NCBI GenBank assembly: GCA_030057555.1
Contig: JASGUU010000069.1
Span: 49,921 to 113,920 of the forward strand
Source: Bacillota bacterium
GTDB taxonomy: Bacteria; Bacillota; Clostridia; Saccharofermentanales; Fastidiosipilaceae
Reading direction: 5' to 3'
Length of the DNA: 64,000 nt
Positions 34,651 to 41,868 of this stretch are shown here, one piece after another. Position 1 is the first letter of the stretch; the number at the start of each line of letters is the position of its first letter. The notes beneath the pieces are model-generated. The model saw nothing but the letters and a program-made list of their open reading frames with translations, searched no databases and was not told the DNA's origin. A program made the position numbers and the translations under genes.

Positions 34651-35958
34651 CTACGGCGCCTCGGCCGGCCCGTCCGCGTCCGCCTCCGCCGCCTCCACCG
34701 CCTCCGCCCCGGCCAGCGAATCCGCCGCCTCGGCCCACTCCCGCTGCCGCACGGCGTAGCGCGCCGCCTGCCGCGCCCGCCAGCGCCGCCGGAACTCCTC
34801 GTGTGTCAGGTCCGGGTTCGCGCGCAGCCAGTCGCCGAGCAGGCGATAGGCGGTCGCAAAGACCGGCACTGCGAGCAGAATGCCGACAATGCCGAAGAGC
34901 CCGCCGCCAAAGAGCACGGCGATCAGCACCCAGAAGCCCGGCAGCCCGACGCGCGGTCCCACGACGCGGGGATAGATCACATCGCCCGTGATCTGCTGCA
35001 GGATGACGATGAACAGCAGATAGATCAGTGACTGTATGGGATTGACGGTCGCGATCATGAACATGCCCAGCCCGCCGCCGATATAGGTACCGAAGAGCGG
35101 GATCAGCGAGCTGACACCGAGCACCGTGCCGCTCATGCCGGCATAGGGGATGCGCAGGACGAGCATCCCGAGCGTGGTGACGATGCCCAGCACGGCCGCG
35201 GTCACGAGCTGCCCGATGGTATAGGCTGAGAAGACCTGGTCGGCGGTGTCGATGGCCCGCCGCCAGAAGGCCCGCCAGCTCTGCGGCAGCAGAATCGCGC
35301 CCAGACGTCCGAACTTCCGTGCCAGATCTTCCTTTGTGGCAACGATGTAGAGCGCCAGCATGATGCCGAGGAAGACCTCAACCAGCACACGGAATGTCCC
35401 CGCCACGATCATGCCGGCGGCGCCGAGCACATTGCCGGTGCCCTCGATGATGCGGCTGAGCAGCGTGCGCACGATGCCGCCCCAGTCGATGTTGATCTGT
35501 CCGATCCACTTCTCGAGCCAGGGCATCAGATGCAGGCGCTCCTCGAACCAGAGCTGCAGCGACTCCGCCACCTCGGGCGCCCTGGCTGCGATCAGGTTGA
35601 TGCCGTTGATGATGTTCGGAATGATGAGCTGCACGATCAGCACGGCACAGCCCAGCGAGAGCAGCAGGCTCAGCACCATGGACAGGGCGCGGCGCAGGGT
35701 CCGGGCGCGTTTACCCTCTGCCCGCGGCAGCAGGTGGCGCTCGAAGAAGCGCACCGGCAGATTGAAGACATAGGCGAGGATGAGGCCGATGGCCAGCGGA
35801 CGCAAAATCCGCAGCAGCCCCCCGAGCCAGTGTGCAATCCCGCTGGCGAAGCGGACGATCAGGGCACCGGCGAGCAGGCCGAGGGCTACGAGCAGCAGGC
35901 GGCGCAGTCGCCGCCAGTCGGCGCGGGGGTCGGGATTGGGCCTGGTGGAAAAGCTCAT
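34651..35958 (-). CDS. AI-2E family transporter (YtvI-like)
   Basis: A 435-residue membrane protein with about eight transmembrane helices. Typical family features are the N-terminal pair of helices, a soluble helical insert (about 125-190) and the conserved C-terminal helices with IPLFGTYIGGGLGMF, DVIYPRVVGPRVGLPGFWVL and GILLAVPVFATAYRL. A charged tail (about 385-435) is Ala/Glu-rich. Members export small molecules (AI-2 in TqsA) or act as Na+/H+ antiporters; the substrate here is open. Its ATG overlaps the stop of the URO-D-like gene (ATGA). Confidence 0.85.
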   Translation of the reverse strand: MSFSTRPNPDPRADWRRLRRLLLVALGLLAGALIVRFASGIAHWLGGLLRILRPLAIGLILAYVFNLPVRFFERHLLPRAEGKRARTLRRALSMVLSLLLSLGCAVLIVQLIIPNIINGINLIAARAPEVAESLQLWFEERLHLMPWLEKWIGQINIDWGGIVRTLLSRIIEGTGNVLGAAGMIVAGTFRVLVEVFLGIMLALYIVATKEDLARKFGRLGAILLPQSWRAFWRRAIDTADQVFSAYTIGQLVTAAVLGIVTTLGMLVLRIPYAGMSGTVLGVSSLIPLFGTYIGGGLGMFMIATVNPIQSLIYLLFIVILQQITGDVIYPRVVGPRVGLPGFWVLIAVLFGGGLFGIVGILLAVPVFATAYRLLGDWLRANPDLTHEEFRRRWRARQAARYAVRQREWAEAADSLAGAEAVEAAEADADGPAEAP

Positions 35959-36929
35959 CCGATGTCACCTCGATAGCTGCGGGCCCGCTGCACGGCGGCG
36001 ACCGCCTCGTGCATGATCTCCGGCCGGATGCCGGGACCGAGCTCAAGCGAGAGACCGAGACCGCCCTCGGGCAGGTAGAGGGCAGCCGTGGCTTCCTCGA
36101 CATGGCGCGCCACCTCGCCCGGACGGGCAACGGGGAGCAGCTGACGGTCGAGGTCGAGGTGGAGCGGGATGCGGCCGCGGCAGACGCGGACGAGATCGGC
36201 GAGTCCGTTGGCGCGAAACTGCGGGTTGACCATGTCGGCGCCGGCGGCTTTCAGATCGTCGAGGATGTCAATGATGCGGCCGTCGCTGTGGAAGTAGACG
36301 AGACGTCCATGTGCATGGACGCGGGCAAAGATGCGGGCATAGGCAGCGGCGAAGAACTGCCGCCAGCGGACGGCGCCGAGGGCGAGGCCGTGCTGCATGC
36401 CGAGGTCGTCGCCGAGATAGAAGATGGGGCCGCTCTGCGCCGCGGCGACATCGATCTGCAGCAGGGTGTGCTCGACAATTGTCTCGATCAGGGCGGCGAT
36501 GGCGTCGGGCTCCTCGATAAAGAGCTCCATCGCCGTCTCAAAGCCCAGCAGGTCGAGCACGCGCAGATAGAGGAAGCCGTGCGGGATACGGCCGTCACGG
36601 TTGGCGGGCATCTCCACGCGGCGGCAGTCATCAGCTGTGTGCAGCGGATGGCCGGTTACATAGCCCTCGAGGCCGCCGGCAACATTGGTCCAGACGCAGC
36701 CCCACTCGTCCGTCCAGCTGCCGGCGCGGTAGCTGGCCTGCAGCGGGTGTTCCTCGAAGCGGGTGATGCCGCGGTACTGTCCCAGCAGGTCGGGGAATTC
36801 GTCGACGAGAGCCATGACCGTGTCGGCGTGCTCGAGCCAGACGCGCGGCAGGATGGACACGGAGACCGGCAGTTCGGCCGGCGACTGCCAGCGGATGGCG
36901 GCTTCGAGCAGCTGTTGATAGGGGTACAT
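35955..36929 (-). CDS. Uroporphyrinogen decarboxylase superfamily protein
   Basis: A 324-residue protein with the URO-D/methyltransferase MtaA barrel pattern: GIPHGFLYLRVLD-like core, FYLGDDLGMQHGLAL, HAHGRLVYFHSDGRIIDIL and GADMVNPQFRANG. It lacks the classic HemE N-terminal motif for coproporphyrin, so it is probably not a haem enzyme but one of the many URO-D-like proteins that act on methyl groups or unknown substrates. It overlaps the transporter gene by 4 nt and follows the MBL gene by 3 nt. Confidence 0.75.
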   Translation of the reverse strand: MYPYQQLLEAAIRWQSPAELPVSVSILPRVWLEHADTVMALVDEFPDLLGQYRGITRFEEHPLQASYRAGSWTDEWGCVWTNVAGGLEGYVTGHPLHTADDCRRVEMPANRDGRIPHGFLYLRVLDLLGFETAMELFIEEPDAIAALIETIVEHTLLQIDVAAAQSGPIFYLGDDLGMQHGLALGAVRWRQFFAAAYARIFARVHAHGRLVYFHSDGRIIDILDDLKAAGADMVNPQFRANGLADLVRVCRGRIPLHLDLDRQLLPVARPGEVARHVEEATAALYLPEGGLGLSLELGPGIRPEIMHEAVAAVQRARSYRGDIG

Positions 36930-36932
36930 GGA

Positions 36933-37814
36933 CTAGTCCTCCGTGGGCAGCTCGATGACGAGCCCGTCCCAGGCGGCCTCCAGGCCGCGTGCGGCGAAAA
37001 GCGGTCCGATGCGGTCGGGATGCGGATCGAACATATGGGCAAAATGCGTACTCACAAAACGCGTCTCGGCGTCCGCCAGTCCGCGTGCCAGCAGGCTGTC
37101 GCGGATGGCTTCGTTGTCGTCGATGCTCATGTGTCCCCCGAACACCACCCGCTCGAGCCCCTCGGGCCAGTTATCCAGCCCGTCAACCATGGTGCAGTCG
37201 AGGATGACGAGAGCGAGGCGACCGCCCCAGCCTTCGAGCCCGGTCCAGATAGCGTCGTCGAAAAGCTGGCTGTCATAGCCAACCAGGATGGCGTTCCCGC
37301 GGTCCTCGATGATGTGGAGAAGGGCCGTTTCACTCCGGGTATGGCGGGCGGGGAGGGCGGTCACGCGATAGGGGCCGATGTCGGTGCGGTCGCCGGGCGC
37401 CAGGAGGTGCAGCAGCAGGCGGTCATCGGGACCGGCTTCGGAGGCCGGGATGCCGTCGACGGCCTTTGCCTGCTCGATGACAGCCGCATTGCCATAGAGA
37501 TGCAGCCTGCGGCCCGACGGCATGATGGCCTTCGGGTGGAGGATGTTGCGGATCTCGTCGGGGCAGTAGTGGTCGCGGTGCGCGTGCGTCTGCAGGATGT
37601 AGCGGACGGGCAGGAGGTTGAGTCCGCGCCAGATCTGCTGCCCGTAGCTGTCGGGACCGAAGTCGACGATGAGATCGTCATTGATCAAAAGTGACTGGCG
37701 GCTGCGGGCGGCGCGGGGTCCGTCCGCACGTGCCCGGCTGCAGGGCGGGCAGGGGCAGAACGGAGCGGGAAAGCCCTCCGCCGCCGAAGTTCCCAGAAAG
37801 TGGACACGCGTCAT
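36933..37814 (-). CDS. Metallo-beta-lactamase fold hydrolase (PhnP-like)
   Basis: A 293-residue MBL-fold protein. The metal motif is THAHRDHYCPDEI, with further His/Asp ligands in PARHTRSET and the final VSTHFAHMF. The N-terminus VHFLGTSAAEG and the Cys-rich PFCPCPPCSRAR are as in PhnP cyclic phosphodiesterases, in which such Cys bind an extra zinc. It is first gene of a tight operon with URO-D-like and AI-2E family genes. A phosphodiesterase role is inferred; no phn genes are nearby. Confidence 0.8.
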   Translation of the reverse strand: MTRVHFLGTSAAEGFPAPFCPCPPCSRARADGPRAARSRQSLLINDDLIVDFGPDSYGQQIWRGLNLLPVRYILQTHAHRDHYCPDEIRNILHPKAIMPSGRRLHLYGNAAVIEQAKAVDGIPASEAGPDDRLLLHLLAPGDRTDIGPYRVTALPARHTRSETALLHIIEDRGNAILVGYDSQLFDDAIWTGLEGWGGRLALVILDCTMVDGLDNWPEGLERVVFGGHMSIDDNEAIRDSLLARGLADAETRFVSTHFAHMFDPHPDRIGPLFAARGLEAAWDGLVIELPTED

Positions 37815-37876
37815 GTCTTCTTCCTCTCAGAATGGCCGTTATTCGCAGCGGCCGCTTGCCGGGCAGATTCAGGCTA

Positions 37877-37905
37877 AGAATAGGAGAGGAGAGGAACCAA
37901 TTCAA
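37877..37905 (-). promoter_or_regulatory. Possible promoter of the MBL/URO-D/AI-2E operon
   Basis: On the minus strand, TTGAAT (complement of 37900-37905), a 17-bp spacer and TATTCT (complement of 37877-37882). Each box matches the consensus at 4 of 6 positions. It lies about 65 bp before the ATG. Confidence 0.35.
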
Positions 37906-37989
37906 GTCATGAATACGGGTGATACAGGTGAGAACGGCGCCGGCCCCTCCGTCCGTCACCCGCCAGCCGGCCCCCTCCGTCCGTCGCTG

Positions 37990-38856
37990 TCAGCGGTCCA
38001 GCGTCTCGTGGAAGAAATGCTTGATATGTTCCCACAGCGCCGGCTGGTAGAAAGGCGTGTCGGCGTGGTCGGAGCCCTCGATGGCGAGCAGCGTCGCCGG
38101 AACGCCGGCGGCCGACAGCGCCGCGAGCATCGTCTCGCTCTGCTCAATCGGCACAACCTGATCGGCGGTGCCGTGAATCAGCAGGAAAGGCGGCGTGTCC
38201 GGCCCGACATAGGCCTGCGGCGTCACCCGCCGGGCCACCTCCGGCCCGTCGGCCGGATGCTGTCCGCCGAACAGCCGCCGCGTCACCGTATCACCGGCCG
38301 CCGCGTCACTGACCCAGCCGTTGACGAAGTCCGACGGCATGTACCAGGGCACCGCCGCCTGAACTGCGCTCGACTCGTCGAGGTACTCGCCGACGTCAAA
38401 CTCGCGCACCGCCCCCGTCACCGCCAGCATGCCGCTGAGGTAGCCGCCCGCCGATTCGCCCATGACGCCGAAACGTTCTGGATCGATCGCATAGCGCCCG
38501 GCGTGAGCCCGCAGCCAGCGCACGGCGGCCTTGATGTCCTCGAGCGGGGCGGGGAAGGGCGCCTCGTGCGTCAGGCGGTAATCGACCGAGGCGACCACGA
38601 AGCCATCGCAGGCGAGTCCGGCGAGATAGGCGGCATGGGCGCTGCGGTCCATCTGCGTCCAGCCGCCGCCGCAGATCCAGACGATGCAGGGGTAGCGCCC
38701 CGTGCTGGTTTCGGGATAGAAAATGTCGAGCTTCAGGTCGCGCGTAACATGACCGAACCAGGCCGGCACGGTGGCATAGCGGACCCCGGCGTCGAAGAAC
38801 CAGGTCGGCCTGTCGCCCTCGATGCGCAGATTGATACGCTGATTGGATGTAGACAT
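37990..38856 (-). CDS. Alpha/beta hydrolase (BD-FAE-like esterase)
   Basis: A 288-residue esterase of the dienelactone/feruloyl-esterase-like group. The oxyanion segment is WICGGGWTQMDR, the nucleophile elbow is VMGESAGGYLSGM, with Asp/His in LIHGTADQVVPIEQS and SDHADTPFY. There is no signal peptide. AAAGGAG 8 nt before the ATG supports the start. It lies 93 nt downstream of the TetR gene on the same strand. It is likely to de-esterify sugars or xenobiotics; the substrate is not predictable. Confidence 0.85.
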   Translation of the reverse strand: MSTSNQRINLRIEGDRPTWFFDAGVRYATVPAWFGHVTRDLKLDIFYPETSTGRYPCIVWICGGGWTQMDRSAHAAYLAGLACDGFVVASVDYRLTHEAPFPAPLEDIKAAVRWLRAHAGRYAIDPERFGVMGESAGGYLSGMLAVTGAVREFDVGEYLDESSAVQAAVPWYMPSDFVNGWVSDAAAGDTVTRRLFGGQHPADGPEVARRVTPQAYVGPDTPPFLLIHGTADQVVPIEQSETMLAALSAAGVPATLLAIEGSDHADTPFYQPALWEHIKHFFHETLDR

Positions 38857-38949
38857 GAACCAGACTCCTTTCTTTCAAATGCCACTATCATGAATGTCAC
38901 TGTCATGTTTTATGCGAATGTCACGGTCTGCGCGCTTCGGCAGCCGCCG

Positions 38950-39558
38950 TCAGCGGCTGTTACGCCCGGGCTTCATGCCCTGGTATATGAAGCGCAGGCA
39001 GAGCTCCGCGAGATCCTGGGGCGGCATCCGCATGCCCTCTTCGATCCAGTTCAGGATGGTGCCGATGAAGCCGCCCGCAACAAAGGAGTAGTAGTAATCC
39101 AGAAAAGCCTGTGACTCCGTCTCGAGCAGAGGACGCCAGAGCCGCATGGTCGTCTCGCGCCCCTCCTCGAGAACACGCAGCAGCAGGCGGTTTTCGGTCG
39201 GATTGGCGAGCATCATGGCGGCATAGCCGGCGTTGTTGCGGATGATCGTGAACAGCTCCGACAGTGTCGCGATGGAGGCACGGTCATAGGGGTCGAAAAG
39301 GGCTACGGTCTCGCCGCCCGAACGCTCCATGAAGCGGTCAAGCATGTCCTGAAACTCCGCCAGCATGTCGTTTTCAATCTCATCGAGAAGCTCACGGACG
39401 TTGGCATAGTGGAGGTAGAAGGTCGAACGGTTTAAACTCGCCTCCTTGCTGAGCTCGCTGACGCTGATCTGGTCGAGAGGTTTGCGCTGCAAAAGTCGCG
39501 TCAGTGCCTCGCGGTAGGCCAGCCGGCTGCGCTCCGTGCGTGGATCTGTTCGTTTCAT
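38950..39558 (-). CDS. TetR family transcriptional regulator
   Basis: A 202-residue repressor. The N-terminal helix-turn-helix is at about 22-60 (ISVSELSKEASLNRSTFYLH), followed by an all-helical ligand domain of the TetR_C type found in Bacillota. The start at 39558 has GGGAGAG about 9 nt upstream; an upstream ATG at 39621 lies beyond the -10 promoter element and is rejected. It is divergent from the MMPL transporter gene and preceded by a perfect inverted repeat, so it likely represses both itself and the MMPL operon. Confidence 0.85.
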   Translation of the reverse strand: MKRTDPRTERSRLAYREALTRLLQRKPLDQISVSELSKEASLNRSTFYLHYANVRELLDEIENDMLAEFQDMLDRFMERSGGETVALFDPYDRASIATLSELFTIIRNNAGYAAMMLANPTENRLLLRVLEEGRETTMRLWRPLLETESQAFLDYYYSFVAGGFIGTILNWIEEGMRMPPQDLAELCLRFIYQGMKPGRNSR

Positions 39559-39610
39559 GTGTGATCTCTCCCGTGTCTCTCCGGACGGTTCGGCGGTTTC
39601 CTGAACTACA

Positions 39611-39640
39611 ATTATAGCCAATATGTCGACTAATCGACAA
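39611..39640 (-). promoter_or_regulatory. Promoter of the TetR gene
   Basis: On the minus strand, TTGTCG (complement of 39635-39640), an 18-bp spacer and a perfect TATAAT (complement of 39611-39616). It lies 53 bp before the TetR start. Confidence 0.55.
39624..39639. promoter_or_regulatory. Probable TetR operator
   Basis: TGTCGA-CTAA-TCGACA, a perfect 6-4-6 inverted repeat, overlaps the -35 and spacer of the TetR promoter in the divergent TetR/MMPL region. Size and placement are typical of autoregulated TetR family operators. Confidence 0.6.
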
Positions 39641-39759
39641 AGTGCCGGATGCTGTCTCGCATCGCTTTTTCAATAACGCTAAAGTGTGGTTCAGCATTCC
39701 AGATCCACGGCTGTTCAGCATGAGAGAGTCCGCCTGCAGGGTGGCAGATGAGAGGTGAC

Positions 39760-41868
39760 ATGAGAGCTTTGATCCGCGGCATAATCAGGCACAGGGGCGC
39801 CATCCTCATCATATCGCTCCTGTTGACTGTGTTTTCCGTCCTGGCGATGGGACAGGTAGGAGTCAACTACAACATGCGCGAGTACCTGCCCGGCGATGCA
39901 CCCTCCACGGTGGCGGCGGATGAGCTGGAGAAGTCCTTTGCCATGACCATTCCCAACGTGCGGCTCTCGGCGCCGGTGCCGGATATCGCCTCCGCCCTCG
40001 CCCTGAAAGCGGAGATTGCCGCCCTCGAGGGTGTCAGCAACGTCCTCTGGCTCGACGATGCGGCGGATGTTACCGTCCCGCTGGATCTCATCGATCCGGA
40101 GATGGTCGAGAGCTACTACCGCGACGGCCGCGCCCTCTACCAGATCGCTGCCGCCTCGGACGAAGCCGCCGCCATCACGGTCCGCCTGCGCGAGCTGGGT
40201 CCCGACATCCACATCGCCGGCGCCCTGGTCGATCTCGCGAGCGCCCAGAACTCCGTCACCTCCGAGATGGTCACCATCACCATCATTATCGTGCCGCTGG
40301 TCCTGGTCATCCTGCTGCTGACGACACACTCCTGGTTCGAGCCGCTGATCTTCATGGTGGCGATCGGCTTCGGCATCCTGCTCAACATGGGCACGAACAT
40401 TTTTCTGGGCGAAGTCTCCTTCATTACCCAGGCGATCGCGGCCGTGCTGCAGCTCGCCGTCTCGATGGACTACGCGATCTTCCTGCTCAATCGTTTCAAC
40501 ATGGAACGCAAAGACGGCCACGACCCGACCGAGGCCATGGCCCGTGCCATGCGCCGCGCGCTGACCTCCGTCGCCTCCTCGGCGCTGACGACGGTGCTCG
40601 GCTTCCTCGCTCTGGTCTTCATGCGCTTCCGCATCGGCGGCGATCTCGGCATTGTCATGGCAAAGGGGATTGTCTTTTCCTTCCTCTCCGTCATGGTCTT
40701 CATGCCCGCGCTGCTGCTTCTGGTCTATCCCCTGGTCGACCGCACAACGCACCGCAGCCTGCTGCCGGACTTCCGCTTCATGGGCCGCTTCGCATTGAAG
40801 GCGCGCATCCCCATCCTCCTGCTCGTGATCGTACTCGCCGTGCCGGCCTTCCTGGCCAGCCGCGCCAACACCTTTTTCTACGGCACCGGCTTCTACCCCG
40901 AGGGATCAATAGAGGGGAAGGACCGTGAGGCGATTGAGGCCGCTTTCGGCCGGCAGGTGCAGATGGCGCTGATGGTGCCGCGCGGCGATGTGCCCACCGA
41001 GCTGCGCCTGCAGGAGGATCTCGAAGCGATTCCCGGCGTCACCTCGGTCATCTCCTATGTCTCCATGGTCGATCCGGGCATCCCGCCCGACCTGCTCGAC
41101 CCCGGCCAGATATCGCAGCTGCTCTCGGAGGATCATGCCCTCTTTATCGTGATGGCCGAGGCCGGCAGCGAGGGCGAGGTGGCCTTTGGCATTGCCCGGC
41201 AGACGCGGGAGACGGCTGCCCGTCACTACGGCGACAGCTATCAGCTCGCCGGCGAGAACGTCACCATGCTCGACATGAAGCACACGGTCGAGGCCGACGA
41301 GATTATTGTCAACGGCCTCGCGATCCTCGCCATCGCGCTGACGATCCTCTTTGCCTACCGTTCGCTCTCCCTGCCTCTGATTCTCGTCACGGTGATTGAG
41401 GTGGCGATCTGGATCAACCTCTCGGTTCCCTATTTCACCGGCAATATCCTGAGCTACATCGGCTACCTGATTATCAGCACGGTGCAGCTCGGAGCGACGG
41501 TGGACTACGCGATCCTCTATACCCAGCACTATCTCGACAACCGCCGTCAGCTTGGCGTGCGCGAGGCCGTGGTGCAGTCAGCAGGCGAGGCCATCCCCTC
41601 GCTGCTGCCGCCGGCCGCCATCCTGACCTGCACGGGATTCGTGCTCGGGGAAATCTCGTCTCTGGCCATCGTCGCTGAACTCGGCGTCATTCTGGGCCGC
41701 GGCGCGGCTCTGTCGTTCCTGCTCGTTGTTCTCCTGCTGCCGGGTCTGCTCTCGCTGCTCGACCCCATCCTGCCGTTTACCACTCTCGGCCTGCAATTCA
41801 CGGATCGCGGCCGCCATCTGCGGCGCCGGCCGCTGCAGTCCGAATCGAACGAAGGAGTCACCTCATGA
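39760..41868 (+). CDS. MMPL/RND family transporter
   Basis: About 702 residues with two repeated halves, each one helix, a large extracytoplasmic loop and five further helices (12 total). Family blocks are VSMDYAIFLLNRFNMERKDG with the conserved Asp-Tyr pair in half 1 and VDYAILYTQHYLDNRRQLG in half 2. It is probably a proton-driven exporter of lipids or amphiphiles. I take the ATG at 39760 with AGAGGTGA upstream; the in-frame ATG at 39748 is also possible. It overlaps the next gene by 4 nt (ATGA), so transporter and secreted heptad-repeat protein are coupled. The divergent TetR gene suggests inducible export. Confidence 0.9.
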   Translation: MRALIRGIIRHRGAILIISLLLTVFSVLAMGQVGVNYNMREYLPGDAPSTVAADELEKSFAMTIPNVRLSAPVPDIASALALKAEIAALEGVSNVLWLDDAADVTVPLDLIDPEMVESYYRDGRALYQIAAASDEAAAITVRLRELGPDIHIAGALVDLASAQNSVTSEMVTITIIIVPLVLVILLLTTHSWFEPLIFMVAIGFGILLNMGTNIFLGEVSFITQAIAAVLQLAVSMDYAIFLLNRFNMERKDGHDPTEAMARAMRRALTSVASSALTTVLGFLALVFMRFRIGGDLGIVMAKGIVFSFLSVMVFMPALLLLVYPLVDRTTHRSLLPDFRFMGRFALKARIPILLLVIVLAVPAFLASRANTFFYGTGFYPEGSIEGKDREAIEAAFGRQVQMALMVPRGDVPTELRLQEDLEAIPGVTSVISYVSMVDPGIPPDLLDPGQISQLLSEDHALFIVMAEAGSEGEVAFGIARQTRETAARHYGDSYQLAGENVTMLDMKHTVEADEIIVNGLAILAIALTILFAYRSLSLPLILVTVIEVAIWINLSVPYFTGNILSYIGYLIISTVQLGATVDYAILYTQHYLDNRRQLGVREAVVQSAGEAIPSLLPPAAILTCTGFVLGEISSLAIVAELGVILGRGAALSFLLVVLLLPGLLSLLDPILPFTTLGLQFTDRGRHLRRRPLQSESNEGVTS

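Noticed and set aside
38857..38949. Operator or promoter from ATGAATGTCAC-like short repeats before the esterase gene
   Set aside because: The repeats are imperfect and I could not place consensus -35 and -10 boxes with proper spacing.
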